Positions 40,374 to 51,378 of a DNA stretch of 64,000 bases are shown here, in pieces (the stretch's first letter is position 1; each line of letters opens with the position of its first letter). Source of the DNA: Rhizobiales bacterium PAR1 (GTDB lineage Bacteria > Pseudomonadota > Alphaproteobacteria > Rhizobiales > Beijerinckiaceae); the NCBI GenBank assembly GCA_002256205.1, contig NKIW01000006.1, positions 83,005 through 147,004 of the forward strand, given 5' to 3'. The position numbers were made by a program, and so were the translations under genes. The notes under the pieces were generated by a model that saw nothing but the letters and a program-made list of their open reading frames with translations, had not been told where the DNA came from and ran no database searches.

Positions 40374-40916
40374 TTAGCGCACGATAATCCGCGTTTTTGG
40401 CGAGAGCTTTGCCAGAATAAAGCCGATTCTTCGCTTTTCGACCGCGATACAACCCGCGGTGGGACCGAGGTTTTCGCGCGTCAGATGGAAGAAGATCGCG
40501 CTGCCGCGACCCTGCCGGCGCGGCACGCGATTCCAGTCGAGTTCGAGCACGATGTCGTAGAGGTGATCCTCGCGCATCATGTCCTCGTGGCTCGCGGCAT
40601 AGGGCTTCCTGACGAGCCGGTTGTAGTTCCGGTCGCCGGGGACTTCGCACCAGCCATCGCCCTTGCGGATCGGGCGAAGCGGGATGCCTGTGATCGGTGG
40701 AAGATGGCGATCCCGCCGCCAGAAGCCACGCACGGCGCGCATCGTTCCTGCTGGCGTACCCCCGTCGCCTTCGCGTTTTCCATGAACGACGCCGCTGCGG
40801 CCGATCCGGCAGGGCACGCTGACCATGCCAAACCGCAGACGCGCGTGATGTGGAATACGCCCATTCGCCCCAAAGCCGGTCCGATCGACATGCAGGATGG
40901 TGAGACTCTGTCGCAT
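40374..40916 (-). CDS. L,D-transpeptidase family protein (YkuD-like)
   Basis: A 180-residue protein whose C-terminal part has the YkuD-type catalytic residues: H144 in FFHLTRENLGPTAGC and C156 in the same block. The GDGGTPAGTMRAV and GDGWCEVPGDRNYNR segments are typical of short alphaproteobacterial members. No clear signal peptide is seen, so export is uncertain. The ATG at 40916 with GGAGAGG upstream is chosen over an upstream in-frame codon at 40970. Confidence 0.85.
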   Translation of the reverse strand: MRQSLTILHVDRTGFGANGRIPHHARLRFGMVSVPCRIGRSGVVHGKREGDGGTPAGTMRAVRGFWRRDRHLPPITGIPLRPIRKGDGWCEVPGDRNYNRLVRKPYAASHEDMMREDHLYDIVLELDWNRVPRRQGRGSAIFFHLTRENLGPTAGCIAVEKRRIGFILAKLSPKTRIIVR

Positions 40917-41100
40917 CGATCCTCTCCAACCCTCAAGCGCATAACACAATACTGTGAGAGAGGGCGCCAAGCCCTTTCAAACCCGGATGGAGCTTGCCAT
41001 TTTCCCGCGATTCGGCGCAACCTGAACTTCTCTTGCTGCTTGGTGCAGGAAGCGTTTATGGCGTAGCCTGCGGCCCGACAGCGTAAGAACGGAACGATCC

Positions 41101-41787
41101 ATGAGCAATGTCCGGAAGATTCTCGTCTGTGACGACGATAGCGAATTGCGTAGCGCGCTCGTCGAGCAGCTCCGGCTCTACGACGAGTTCCAGATCAAGG
41201 AGGCGGAAGCCGCAACACCTGCGATCCAGCTTGCCAAGAACGATCATTTCGATCTCCTGATCATGGACGTCGGCCTGCCCGATATTGATGGCCGCGAGGC
41301 CGTGAAAATCCTGCGCAAAAGCGGTTTCCGCAGCCCGGTCATCATGCTCACAGCGCAGGATGGCGAGGCGGATACGATCCTCGGCCTTGAAGCCGGCGCA
41401 AATGATTACGTGACAAAGCCCTTCCGCTTTGCCGTGTTGCTGGCGCGTATCCGGGCGCACCTGAGACAGCATGAAGCGAGCGATGACGCGATTTTCACCA
41501 TTGGCCCCTACAGCTTCCGCCCCGGCGCCAAGCTGCTGGTGACCGATAAGGGTTCGAAAATCCGCCTGACCGAAAAGGAAACCGCGATCCTGCGTTTTCT
41601 CTACCGGGCCGGACAGCGCGTCATCGGTCGCGATGTCCTGTTGCAGGAGGTCTGGGGTTATAATTCGAACGTCACCACGCACACGCTCGAAACGCATATC
41701 TATCGCCTGCGCCAGAAGATCGAGGTTGATCCGGGCCGCGCGAAAATTCTTGTCACCGAGAGCGGTGGTTATAAGCTCATTCCATAG
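41101..41787 (+). CDS. OmpR/PhoB-type response regulator
   Basis: A 228-residue two-component regulator. The receiver domain has acidic residues D11-D13, phospho-acceptor D56 (LLIMDVGLP), T84 and K106 (DYVTKPF). The C-terminal winged helix has TEKETAILRFLYRAGQRVI and THTLETHIYRLRQKIE. No kinase gene is next to it, so it is an orphan here. Widespread in Hyphomicrobiales at this position near ftsK; targets are unknown. Confidence 0.92.
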   Translation: MSNVRKILVCDDDSELRSALVEQLRLYDEFQIKEAEAATPAIQLAKNDHFDLLIMDVGLPDIDGREAVKILRKSGFRSPVIMLTAQDGEADTILGLEAGANDYVTKPFRFAVLLARIRAHLRQHEASDDAIFTIGPYSFRPGAKLLVTDKGSKIRLTEKETAILRFLYRAGQRVIGRDVLLQEVWGYNSNVTTHTLETHIYRLRQKIEVDPGRAKILVTESGGYKLIP

Positions 41788-41824
41788 GGTATCGCCGAAA
41801 GGCGCGGGGGGAATTCTGACAGTC

Positions 41825-42268
41825 ATGCGGCTCGATGATGTCATCGATCTTCTCAGGGCGTTGCCGCTTTTCCGGAATGTCGATCCGGAAGCCCTGCGGT
41901 TGCTTGCCTTCTCCGCCGTGCGCCGGCAGCTTCGCGCGGGCGATATCCTGTTCCGACGCGGGGATGCCGCCGAGGGCGGTTATCTCGTGATTTCCGGCGA
42001 GATCGTGCTCGATCAGGGGGACAATGGTGCGCCCTCGTCGCTGGTTTTCGGGCCGGGGACACTCATCGGGCAGATGGCGCTGTTCACGCTGCTTCAGCGC
42101 CCCGCGACGGCGATTGCGCGCGATGCCTCGGCGGTGCTGGTGTTCACGCGCGAGCTGATGCTGAAGGTTCTCGACGCGCATCCCCGCGCTGCCGTTCAAC
42201 TGAAGGAAGCGCTGGCCCGCGAGGTCCGCGATTTTGCCGACAGGACGCGTCGCGCCGCTTCCAATTAA
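41825..42268 (+). CDS. Stand-alone cyclic-nucleotide-binding domain protein
   Basis: A 147-residue protein that is one Crp-type cyclic-nucleotide-binding domain: LFRRGDAAEGGYLVISGEIVL, then FGPGTLIGQMALF and RPATAIARDASAVLVF in place of the phosphate-binding cassette. There is no DNA-binding HTH. It follows the response regulator at 37 bases and may be cotranscribed with it. It overlaps xth by 4 bases at the 3' ends. Confidence 0.85.
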   Translation: MRLDDVIDLLRALPLFRNVDPEALRLLAFSAVRRQLRAGDILFRRGDAAEGGYLVISGEIVLDQGDNGAPSSLVFGPGTLIGQMALFTLLQRPATAIARDASAVLVFTRELMLKVLDAHPRAAVQLKEALAREVRDFADRTRRAASN

Positions 42269-43080
42269 TCGATCTCGAGCGTGACCATCACCGGGACATG
42301 GTCGGAAGGCCGCTCCCAACCGCGCGTCTCGCGGAAAATCTGACCGGTCTTGAGCCCTTGGCCAAGATCCTTCCCGAGCCAGACGTGATCGAGCCGGCGA
42401 CCGAGATCGCGTGTTTCCCAATCCGGCGAGCGGTAGCTCCACCAGGAATAGACCTTCTCCGGCTCGGGCTTGAGCACGCGCATCGCGTCCACCCAGTCGC
42501 CTTCTGAAATGACCTCCAGCAGGCCCTTGGTCTCGATGGGCGTATGGCTCACGACATCGAGCAGTTTCTTGTGGCTCCAGACATCGTGTTCCAGCGGCGC
42601 GATGTTGAGATCGCCAACGAGGATGGCGCGGGGGTCTTCTTTCCGCGCGAGGTTCGAGAACTGCTTCAGCTCCTCCACGAAGGCGAGTTTGTGCGCAAAC
42701 TTCGGGTTTTCCTCAGGGTCGGCGACATCACCGCCAGCAGGGACGTAGAAGTTATGGATGGTTACGGCCTTTGCGCCAGCACCGATCTTGGCTGCGATAT
42801 GCCGGGCATCCGGCTTGCCGCACATGTCACGCGTGGAATGGGCCTCCAGCGGTTTCTTCGATAGGATCGCGACGCCGTTGTAGCCCTTGATACCACTGAT
42901 CACGCGATGCCTGTAGCCCGCCTTTTCGAAGGCGGCGTGCGGGAAAACATCATTGGGGCACTTGGTTTCCTGCAAGCACAGCACATCCGGCGCCTGCTCG
43001 GTGAGGAATCGCAGCACGAGGTCGATTCGCAAGCGAACCGAATTGATGTTCCAGGTCGCGACAGATAGCGTTTCGGACAT
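42265..43080 (-). CDS. xth: Exodeoxyribonuclease III
   Basis: A 271-residue endonuclease/exonuclease/phosphatase-fold enzyme for abasic-site repair. SVATWNINSVRLR, LCLQETKCPND (metal-binding Glu), VGDLNIAP and the terminal SDHVPVMVTLE carry the active-site residues. It lies downstream of lolA on the same strand, with a 147-bp gap. Confidence 0.95.
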   Translation of the reverse strand: MSETLSVATWNINSVRLRIDLVLRFLTEQAPDVLCLQETKCPNDVFPHAAFEKAGYRHRVISGIKGYNGVAILSKKPLEAHSTRDMCGKPDARHIAAKIGAGAKAVTIHNFYVPAGGDVADPEENPKFAHKLAFVEELKQFSNLARKEDPRAILVGDLNIAPLEHDVWSHKKLLDVVSHTPIETKGLLEVISEGDWVDAMRVLKPEPEKVYSWWSYRSPDWETRDLGRRLDHVWLGKDLGQGLKTGQIFRETRGWERPSDHVPVMVTLEID

Positions 43081-43227
43081 GACAGGGCTCCGCAGGCCCG
43101 AAAAGCGGGCGACCCGAGGGTTCTAGCGCAGCCCGGCGACAAGGCGAAGCGGGGTCTTCGCGCGCGGCGGGGTATCCACGGAAATTGGCGCGGTGATCCC
43201 GAATGTCCCTGCTAATTCTTGGGCCGG

Positions 43228-43917
43228 CTAGTTCTTGGGCTCAACAATCTTTTGCTCTTCAATCAGGAAGAGACTGCGGTCCGGCATCGCCGCAAGATTG
43301 AGGTTCGAAAGCATCACGCGGGTGTCGTTGCCCTGCGGATCGGTTACGGTCCATTCCTTCAGCGCGTGGCTGTCGCCATCGAAATTCACGCGGATGCGGG
43401 AGGTGCCGCCGAGCGTGGATTTATCCTCAAGGCTGAGCACGATATCTGCGCCGACGCGCTTGAGGTCAGTGACCTTGCTGTCTTTCGCGACGTCGATTTT
43501 TGGCGCAAGCAGGAACTTCAGCGGCGTCTGGCCGATGAAGTAGACATCCTGTGTTTTCAGCTTGCGGTCGCGGATCGAGACCGAACGGCCATCGGCCACC
43601 ACTTCAAGCGTGGCGGGCGGGGCATATTCAAACCGCATCCGGCCGGGGCGAAGCAGGTAAAGAACACCGCCGAAGCGTCGCCCATCCGGCGCGATCTGGG
43701 TGAAATCGGCCTGAAGGCCCTTGATGCCGTTGAAATAGCCGTTCACGCGGTCGAGCGTTGGCGGCGTGGTGTCCTGCTTGCCAGCAGTGGCCGCCGGTGC
43801 AGGTGCTTTCGGCGCTGGCGCTGCGGGCCGCACCGGCGGCGTCTGGCCGAAGGCGGAGCTGGCGAGCGTGAGCGTGGCAACGAAACCGGCCAGAAGGGGA
43901 AACGTCTTTCTCGACAT
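43228..43917 (-). CDS. lolA: Outer-membrane lipoprotein carrier protein LolA-like
   Basis: A 229-residue periplasmic protein with an N-terminal signal (SRKTFPLLAGFVATLTLASSAFG, cut after AFG), a Pro/Ala-rich linker to about residue 50 and a LolA domain (LQADFTQIAPDGRRFGGVLYLLRPGRMRFEY). It would carry lipoproteins to the outer membrane. The ftsK-lolA-xth order is typical of alphaproteobacteria. Confidence 0.9.
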   Translation of the reverse strand: MSRKTFPLLAGFVATLTLASSAFGQTPPVRPAAPAPKAPAPAATAGKQDTTPPTLDRVNGYFNGIKGLQADFTQIAPDGRRFGGVLYLLRPGRMRFEYAPPATLEVVADGRSVSIRDRKLKTQDVYFIGQTPLKFLLAPKIDVAKDSKVTDLKRVGADIVLSLEDKSTLGGTSRIRVNFDGDSHALKEWTVTDPQGNDTRVMLSNLNLAAMPDRSLFLIEEQKIVEPKN

Positions 43918-44007
43918 GGCGGAGTATCGGCTTTCTTGAAACGCGGTTCGTCTGTACGTCGCTAATGCCTTGATGTGGCGGAATCGAGACGAATCAGCCA
44001 GCCCTCT

Positions 44008-46587
44008 TTAGCCGTTTCCGGCGGTTTCCAGCAGAATTTCACGTTTGCCGGCGTGGTTCGCCGCACCGACGATTCCCTCGCGCTCCATGCGCTCGATGAT
44101 TGAGGCTGCGCGGTTATATCCGATCTGGAGGCGCCGCTGGACGTAGGAGGTCGAGGCCTTCTTGTCGCGGAGCACGATCGCTACGGCCTGATCATAAAGA
44201 TCGGCGCTTTCGTCGCCAAATTCGCCCTTGTCGAAGACCGGACTGTCATCGCCCGCAGCGGCAGCCTCATCCCCGTCCGCTTCCGCCGTGACAGCTTCGA
44301 CGTAATCCGGGTGGCCCTGGGTCTTGAGGTGCGCGACGACCTTCTCGACCTCGCCATCGGCCACAAACGGGCCGTGGACGCGACTGATACGACCACCGCC
44401 GGCCATGTAAAGCATATCGCCTTGGCCGAGGAGCTGCTCCGCACCCATTTCGCCGAGAATGGTGCGGCTGTCGATCTTGGAGGTAACCTGGAAGGAGATA
44501 CGGGTCGGGAAGTTGGCCTTGATCGTGCCGGTGATCACGTCGACGGACGGACGCTGCGTTGCCATGACGATATGGATGCCGGCAGCGCGCGCCATCTGGG
44601 CAAGGCGCTGCACCGCGCCTTCGATTTCCTTGCCGGCGACGAGCATGAGATCCGCCATTTCGTCAACGATCACGACGATATAGGGGATTTTCTCGAGCGC
44701 CATCAGCTCTTCTTCGTAGATCGGCGCGCCGGTTTCGCGGTCAAAACCGGTCTGGATTGTCCGGGTGATAGCTTCGCCCTTGGCTTGTGCCTCTTCCATG
44801 CGGGCGTTGTAGCCATCGATATTGCGGACGCCGATCTTCGACATCTTGCGATAGCGGTCTTCCATCTCGCGCACGGCCCATTTGAGGGCGACGACAGCCT
44901 TCTTCGGGTCGGTGACGACCGGCGACAGGAGATGTGGGATGCCGTCATAGATCGAGAGTTCGAGCATCTTCGGATCGATCATGATCAGGCGGCACTCTTC
45001 GGGCTTGAGCCGGTAGAGCAGTGAGCAGATCATAGTGTTGATCGCGACTGACTTACCCGAACCGGTCGTACCGGCGACGAGCAGATGCGGCATGCGCGCC
45101 AGATCGACAATCACCGGTTCGCCGCCGATGGTCTTGCCGAGGCAGATTGGCAGCCGGAGCTTCGATTTCTCGAAATCCTCCGAGGCCAGCAGCTCACGCA
45201 AGAGCACTGTTTCGCGTTTGGCGTTCGGCAATTCGATGCCGATCACGTTGCGACCCGGAACGACCGCGACGCGCGCCGCGACCGCGCTCATCGAGCGCGC
45301 GATATCCTCGGCGAGGCCAATAACGCGGGACGACTTGGTGCCGGGCGCAGGTTCCAGCTCATAGAGGGTGACGACGGGGCCGGGGCGGACATTGATGATT
45401 TCGCCGCGCACACCGAAGTCATCGAGCACGCCTTCGAGCAGGCGGGCGTTCTGCTCCAGCGCATCGGTCGAGACTTGCGGCGTCGTGCTGCGTTTGGGTT
45501 CGGCCAGCAGCGAGAGCGGCGGGAACTGGAATTCCTCATGATCAAAGATCGAAACCTGGGCCTCGCGAACCTCCCGCTTGCCCGGCTTCAGTGCGCCCAC
45601 CGGCGCTGTCACGCGCGGCGCACTCTCAGACTCCGGTTCGGGCCTATAATCAACAGGGGTTGCGGCACGCGGCGCGACTGGCGGTGGCGGCGCCGGAATG
45701 TCGTGGAAGTCTTCTTCGTCTTCATCGTCGAAGTGGATATCAGCCGGCGGCGGCGGCGCCTGACCGAAGACAGGCTCACGGCGTAGGACCGGATGATTCT
45801 CATGCTCCGAGGTCGAGGACGATTTCTTAGCAAAGGCTTGTTCGAACCTTGCCTTCAGGCTGGGACGTCCTGCGACGAGATCGCGCCTCGGCCTCATTCG
45901 GGCGAAGAGACCCCTGATAACGTAGAACCAGTGCAATACGGCACCGATCGAGAGGATCGCGACGGAGGGCTCATCCGATTCGGTTTCATCCTCCAGTTCG
46001 GGTTCGCGTGTCTCGGTCTGGCTGACACCGCGCATCAGAACGCTGAAGCAGAGAATCGTCAGGACGCCGAAGACCGCGCCCGCAGCCAATCGCCCGAAGC
46101 CGAGCGAGCCCATGCCGATGAATGCCGTGAAACCGAGGAGGGCATCGCCCAGCGCGCCGCCAAGTCCGGAAGGCAGCGGCCAGCGTTCGGTGGAAGGCAG
46201 GGAGGAGGCAAAGCCCGAGGCGCTGAACAGGCCAATCAAGGCCATGACAAGGCGCAGCTTGAGGCTTTCTTCCTTGCGTACCCAGAGCAGGCGGAGGCCG
46301 ATCAGCGTCAGGCCAAGGGCCAATGCGATGCAGCCTATGCCGAAAAGCTGCATGCCAAGGTCGGCGGTCACGGCACCGGGATAGCCCAGAAGGTTGCGCA
46401 CCTTGCCGGCTGTCGCGTTGCTCAGACTGGGATCGCGGACGGACCACGAGGCAAGCGAAAGCCCGAGCGCTGCGGCGCTCGACAGCAGCACAAGCCCAAT
46501 GAGATCGCTCATGCGGCGCGAAAGCGATTCGCGCACGTCATGCGGCAGAACATCCAATGAGGAGTGGGTAAGACGCGTCGTCCGCAT
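44008..46587 (-). CDS. ftsK: DNA translocase FtsK
   Basis: An 859-residue cell-division DNA pump. About four N-terminal membrane helices are followed by a Pro/acidic linker and the RecA-like motor with Walker A GTTGSGKS (about 504-511) and Walker [12 protein letters not shown]. The C-terminal gamma domain ([24 protein letters not shown]) reads polar KOPS sequences. ATG 46587 is used; a GTG one codon upstream is equally possible. Confidence 0.97.
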   Translation of the reverse strand: MRTTRLTHSSLDVLPHDVRESLSRRMSDLIGLVLLSSAAALGLSLASWSVRDPSLSNATAGKVRNLLGYPGAVTADLGMQLFGIGCIALALGLTLIGLRLLWVRKEESLKLRLVMALIGLFSASGFASSLPSTERWPLPSGLGGALGDALLGFTAFIGMGSLGFGRLAAGAVFGVLTILCFSVLMRGVSQTETREPELEDETESDEPSVAILSIGAVLHWFYVIRGLFARMRPRRDLVAGRPSLKARFEQAFAKKSSSTSEHENHPVLRREPVFGQAPPPPADIHFDDEDEEDFHDIPAPPPPVAPRAATPVDYRPEPESESAPRVTAPVGALKPGKREVREAQVSIFDHEEFQFPPLSLLAEPKRSTTPQVSTDALEQNARLLEGVLDDFGVRGEIINVRPGPVVTLYELEPAPGTKSSRVIGLAEDIARSMSAVAARVAVVPGRNVIGIELPNAKRETVLLRELLASEDFEKSKLRLPICLGKTIGGEPVIVDLARMPHLLVAGTTGSGKSVAINTMICSLLYRLKPEECRLIMIDPKMLELSIYDGIPHLLSPVVTDPKKAVVALKWAVREMEDRYRKMSKIGVRNIDGYNARMEEAQAKGEAITRTIQTGFDRETGAPIYEEELMALEKIPYIVVIVDEMADLMLVAGKEIEGAVQRLAQMARAAGIHIVMATQRPSVDVITGTIKANFPTRISFQVTSKIDSRTILGEMGAEQLLGQGDMLYMAGGGRISRVHGPFVADGEVEKVVAHLKTQGHPDYVEAVTAEADGDEAAAAGDDSPVFDKGEFGDESADLYDQAVAIVLRDKKASTSYVQRRLQIGYNRAASIIERMEREGIVGAANHAGKREILLETAGNG

Positions 46588-46767
46588 CACGATGCCGTTC
46601 CCTTACGCAATACACAAACCGGCAAAAGACCGGTGACGGCCGAACCGGATCCGGGGGCGCGGCGAACAGCCGAACTTTCCCGAACCTGAAAACCAGCGAC
46701 CAGTATTGCGGCAATCCGGTTAAGGGTCTGTTTGCATCCGGCGGATTTGCGCACTTCGTTTTTGGGC

Positions 46768-46801
46768 AAAAAAATGGACGGGTTCCAGATGGAACCCGTC
46801 C
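46768..46801 (-). terminator. Rho-independent terminator of glnK-amtB
   Basis: On the minus strand a perfect 11-bp stem (GGACGGGTTCC with GGAACCCGTCC around a 4-base loop) is followed directly by ATTTTTTT. It lies 57 bases after the amtB stop. A second hairpin (CGGCGGAA / TTCCGCCG) sits between it and amtB. Confidence 0.9.
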
Positions 46802-46857
46802 TGAAAGTCCAACACGGCGGAAGGGAGGAGGATTTCCGCCGTATCGATGCTTGAAGA

Positions 46858-48342
46858 TCAGAGGTTGTAGGCGCGCTCGCCATGGCTGGCGATATCGAGG
46901 CCTTCGCGCTCCTGCTCCTGCGGAACCCGCAGACCGATGACCAGATCGACAACCTTGAAGAGGATCGCCGAGATGATCCCGGAGTAGGCGAGCGTGAAGC
47001 CGACCGCCTTGAGCTGGGCAATGACCGCCGGGCCGAACTCATAGGCTGCGACGACCATTTCGCCAGGCTTGGCTTCGTAGTCAGCGATGCCGACACCGCC
47101 GAGGGCCGGGTTAACGAGGATGCCGGTCGCGATGGCGCCAATGATGCCACCAATGCAGTGGACACCGAAGACATCAAGGCTGTCATCGTAGCCGAAGGCG
47201 TTCTTGATCGTGGTGCAGGCGAAGAAGCAGGCTGCACCCGCCACAAGGCCGAGAACGATCGAACCCATCGGACCCGCGAAACCCGAGGCCGGGGTAACCG
47301 CGACGAGACCGGCCACCACACCCGAGGCGAGGCCGAGCAGCGAGGGCTTGCCCTTGATCGCCCATTCGATGATGAGCCAGGAGAAGCCTGCCGCAGCCGT
47401 GGCCACGAAGGTGTTGACGAGGGCGAGAACCGCTGTGCCGTTCGCTTCGAGGTTCGAACCGGCGTTGAAGCCGAACCAACCCACCCAGAGCAGCGCCGCG
47501 CCGATCATGGTCATGGTCAGCGAGTGCGGTGCCAGCAGATCACGACCGTAGCCGATGCGCTTGCCAATGATCAGGCAGCCGACGAGGCCTGCGATACCGG
47601 CGTTGATATGCACTACGGTGCCGCCGGCGAAGTCGAGCGCGCCCCACTTGAAGATCATGCCGGCATCGGCCTTGATTTCATCGAGCTTGGCGGTCGCAAC
47701 CTTCTTGGCTGCTTCGTCCGTTGCCGCAGCAACAGCCTTGGCGGCAGCGCCGATCGCATCCGGGCCACCCCAGTACCAAACCATGTGCGCCATCGGGAAA
47801 TAGACCAGCGTCACCCAGAGGGCGATGAAGACCATGATTGCCGAGAACTTCACACGCTCGGCAAAGGCACCGACGATCAGCGCCGGCGTGATGCAGGCGA
47901 AGGTCATCTGGAAGGCCATGTAGACGAGCTCATGAATGACGACGCCGTTTGAGAAGGTCGCGGCGGTCGAGTCGGGCGTGATGCCCTTGAGGAAGGCCTT
48001 GTCGAACCCGCCGACAAAGTCATTGAGGCTGCCGCCGCCGGTGAAGGCGAGCGAATAGCCGTAGAACACCCAGATCAGCGAAACCATGCAGACCGTGGCG
48101 AGAATTTGCGTGAGCACCGACAGCATGTTTTTCGAGCGGACGAGGCCGCCGTAGAACAACGCAAGGCCGGGAATCGTCATCAGCAGGACGAGGATCGTGG
48201 AGATCAACATCCAGGTAGTATCGCCCTTGTTCGGCACGGGTGCCGGCGCGGCGGCAGCCTGGGCGAGGGCGGGGAGGGCGGACAGCGCAAGAACGGCACC
48301 TGCCGCAATCCCCCGCTTCATGTAAGTCTCGAGCTTCATCAT
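46858..48342 (-). CDS. amtB: Ammonium transporter AmtB
   Basis: A 494-residue Amt channel. A cleavable N-terminal signal (RGIAAGAVLALSALPALAQA) precedes 11 membrane helices. The pore histidines lie in the VVHINAGIAGLVG and FGVHCIGGIIG segments and the family block ALDFAGGTVVHINAG is present. An extra Ala/Lys-rich loop (about residues 215-240) is inserted relative to E. coli AmtB. It is preceded by glnK at a 31-bp gap, which would gate it by direct binding. Confidence 0.97.
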   Translation of the reverse strand: MMKLETYMKRGIAAGAVLALSALPALAQAAAAPAPVPNKGDTTWMLISTILVLLMTIPGLALFYGGLVRSKNMLSVLTQILATVCMVSLIWVFYGYSLAFTGGGSLNDFVGGFDKAFLKGITPDSTAATFSNGVVIHELVYMAFQMTFACITPALIVGAFAERVKFSAIMVFIALWVTLVYFPMAHMVWYWGGPDAIGAAAKAVAAATDEAAKKVATAKLDEIKADAGMIFKWGALDFAGGTVVHINAGIAGLVGCLIIGKRIGYGRDLLAPHSLTMTMIGAALLWVGWFGFNAGSNLEANGTAVLALVNTFVATAAAGFSWLIIEWAIKGKPSLLGLASGVVAGLVAVTPASGFAGPMGSIVLGLVAGAACFFACTTIKNAFGYDDSLDVFGVHCIGGIIGAIATGILVNPALGGVGIADYEAKPGEMVVAAYEFGPAVIAQLKAVGFTLAYSGIISAILFKVVDLVIGLRVPQEQEREGLDIASHGERAYNL

Positions 48343-48373
48343 CGGATCAAACCTCTTGAACGGAACTTCGGGG

Positions 48374-48877
<504 letters not shown>

Positions 48878-49053
48878 TTAAGTGCGAATCTCCGCGATTC
48901 CGCACAAGCCTGCGGAGCGGGTGATGATCAATTTAGCGATGCGAAGGAGATGGTCGGCCAGGGGCGCTTACAAAGCAGACGAATCGCCTAAATTTTCATC
49001 AGAGACTATTTATCGTGCGCAAAATGAGGGCAGAGCGATTCAACTCTCATCGT

Positions 49054-49950
49054 CTAGCGGGCCGGACGAACCCGCATCAGGCCTTCCTGCGCGACAGAAG
49101 CGACGAGACGCCCGGCTTCCGTGAAGATCAGGCCACGTCCGAAGCCGCGCGCGTGGCCGGTCCAGGGGCTATCCTGCGCGTAGAGCAGCCACTCGTCGCA
49201 GCGGCAGGCTTCATGGAACCACAAGGCGTGGTCGAGGCTGGCACTCTGGATTTCGGGGTCGATCACACTCATGCCATGCGCAACGGCAGCGCCATCGAGC
49301 AAGGTCATGTCCGAGGCATAGGCCAGAATCACGGCGTGAAGATTGGGGTCGTCCGGCAGCTTTGCCTTGGCACGCACCCAGACATTCTGCGAGGGGCGCG
49401 CCGGATTGCGGCAGAAGTAGCTGTCGGGATCAACGGGGCGCAGCTCAATGGCGCGCTGGTCGGCCCAGTATTTCTGCCGGATCGGCGTCAGCATCGGCAC
49501 ATACTTGCGGCGGATCTCATCTTCATCCGGAAGTTCGTGCGGCATCGGCACCTTCGGCATCGGCACCTCATGGTGGAGGCCCTCTTCCTCGACCTGAAAC
49601 GAGGCCATCATCGCGAAGATCGATTCACCGTTCTGGATCGCGCGGACGCGCCGTGTTGTAAAACTCCGGCCCTCGCGAATGCGTTCGACCTCATAGAGAA
49701 TCGGCTGCGCCGGATCACCGCCGAGCATGAAATAACCGTGCAGGGAATGCACGCGGCGGCCTTCGACCGAGCGGACCGCTGCCATCAGAGATTGCGCAAT
49801 GACCTGCCCGCCGAAAACGCGGTAACGCTCCTTGCTCGGTGAATGGCCGCGCCAGAGGTTCTTTTCGACCTGTTCAAGATCGAGAATCGACAGCATGAGG
49901 TCCACCGGTGAGATTGGCGTTTCAGGCGGCGGAGTTTCGGAGCCGGACAT
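49054..49950 (-). CDS. tesB: Acyl-CoA thioesterase II
   Basis: A 298-residue double-hotdog thioesterase. Family blocks are FRGHSPSK-like LWRGHSPSKERYRVFGGQVIA without its first residue, VHSLHGYFMLGGD, and SLDHALWFHEACRCDEWLLY, which holds a catalytic Asp. C-terminal TGHARGFGRGLIFTEAGRL is also typical. The ATG at 49950 with AGAGG upstream is used. It hydrolyses medium/long-chain acyl-CoA. Confidence 0.94.
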   Translation of the reverse strand: MSGSETPPPETPISPVDLMLSILDLEQVEKNLWRGHSPSKERYRVFGGQVIAQSLMAAVRSVEGRRVHSLHGYFMLGGDPAQPILYEVERIREGRSFTTRRVRAIQNGESIFAMMASFQVEEEGLHHEVPMPKVPMPHELPDEDEIRRKYVPMLTPIRQKYWADQRAIELRPVDPDSYFCRNPARPSQNVWVRAKAKLPDDPNLHAVILAYASDMTLLDGAAVAHGMSVIDPEIQSASLDHALWFHEACRCDEWLLYAQDSPWTGHARGFGRGLIFTEAGRLVASVAQEGLMRVRPAR

Positions 49951-50097
49951 GAGACCTCTGACAAAACAAAATTCAGGCAGCACCCTGCCGAGGGGGCCTC
50001 ATCCGGTCAAGCCAAAGCGCGGAAGCCTTTTGCGCTTGTTCCGAGATGGGCGTATGACGAGCACGCCAAAGGGCAGCTCAGACGCGAGGGTTATCCT

Positions 50098-51315
50098 ATG
50101 TCTCGACAGATCATCATCGGGGGTTTCGGCGCGGCGGGCAGCTCGCTGGCGCTGGGGCTGATCGCGGGCGGGGTCTCCGCCGGTGATATTGTGATCTTTG
50201 ATGCGAGTCCTGAGGTGGGCGGCGCGCCCAAAGGACCGGATGCGCGGATTCTCGCGCTCAATGCCGGCTCGAGGCGTTTCCTGACCGCGCTCGGCGCCTG
50301 GGAGCGGCTGTCGGATTGCGCCTGGCCGATGCTGTCGATGGCGCTGTCGGATACCGCGCTGGAGGAAGACTATCGCCCCAAACTGTTCGATATGGCTGCA
50401 GAAACAGAGGGCGGGCCGCTCTCGCATCTCGTTCCGCTCGGCCGTTTGAACGCAACCTTGCGTGATCTTTGCCGCGAAGCCGGCGTCGAGGTGATCGCGG
50501 CGCGTTTTGCCGGCTTCAAGGCCGAGGGCGAGCGAATCACGGTGGACTTCGCGGATCGAACCCTCGAAGGGCGGCTGCTTGTTGCAGCGGATGGTGCGAA
50601 TTCGCCGATCCGCCTCAAGGCCGGCATCCCGACGCATGGTTGGGCCTATGGTCAGACCGCAATTGTCGCGACGATCCGACATTCTCTCGCGCATCACGGC
50701 GAAGCGGTGCAGCATTTCCTGCCTTCCGGGCCGTTCGCGCTGCTGCCCCTCGATGAGTATCGCTCCTCGATCGTCTGGAGCGAAAAAGCGGCGATTGCCG
50801 CCGAGATTCTGGCCTCGGATCCTGCAACGCAGTTGCGCGCGATTGCCGCCCGCGCCGCCGGCTGGCGCGGTGATATTCTAGGCGTCGAGGCGATTTCCGC
50901 GCATCCGCTGCAACTCAGGCTCTCGCGTCGTTTTATCGCCGAGCGCCTTGCGCTGGTGGCCGATGCGGCCCATGTCGTGCATCCGCTCGCGGGGCAGGGG
51001 CTCAACCTCGGCTTTGAGGATTCCGCGATGCTGGCGGAACTGATCGTTGAGCGCCTGCGTCTCGGGCTCGACCCCGGCGCACCGGATATGCTGGAGACCT
51101 ATCAGGCCCGGCGGCGCCCTGCCGCTTCGGCGATGGCGTTCACCACCGAGGGGATCAACCGGCTGTTCTCGAACGATGCCGCGCCGCTCAGGATGCTGCG
51201 CGATCTCGGCGCCGGGATTATTGATCGCCTGCCCGGCGCAAAACGCCGCCTGATTGCCGCCGCCGCGGGGGCTTCGTCGCTTTCGCCGCGCCTTTTCCGG
51301 GGTGAGGCGATCTAG
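50098..51315 (+). CDS. UbiH/COQ6-family FAD-dependent hydroxylase
   Basis: A 405-residue flavoprotein monooxygenase of the ubiquinone-hydroxylase type. The FAD motif is IIGGFGAAGSSLALG, the DG motif is VAADGANSPIRL and the GD motif is LVADAAHVVHPLAGQGLNLG. Hydroxylation of a ubiquinone intermediate is the likely role; which position is hydroxylated cannot be told. It is divergent from tesB with a 147-bp gap. Confidence 0.9.
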   Translation: MSRQIIIGGFGAAGSSLALGLIAGGVSAGDIVIFDASPEVGGAPKGPDARILALNAGSRRFLTALGAWERLSDCAWPMLSMALSDTALEEDYRPKLFDMAAETEGGPLSHLVPLGRLNATLRDLCREAGVEVIAARFAGFKAEGERITVDFADRTLEGRLLVAADGANSPIRLKAGIPTHGWAYGQTAIVATIRHSLAHHGEAVQHFLPSGPFALLPLDEYRSSIVWSEKAAIAAEILASDPATQLRAIAARAAGWRGDILGVEAISAHPLQLRLSRRFIAERLALVADAAHVVHPLAGQGLNLGFEDSAMLAELIVERLRLGLDPGAPDMLETYQARRRPAASAMAFTTEGINRLFSNDAAPLRMLRDLGAGIIDRLPGAKRRLIAAAAGASSLSPRLFRGEAI

Positions 51316-51378
51316 ATTTTGCTGTATGTCGCGTTTTTTTAGCGCGAACCGGTACCGGCTTCGCTTGAAAAGGCTTTT

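Noticed and set aside
46882..47952. Plus-strand open frame opposite amtB
   Set aside because: Antisense shadow of a membrane protein gene; no ribosome site or domain.
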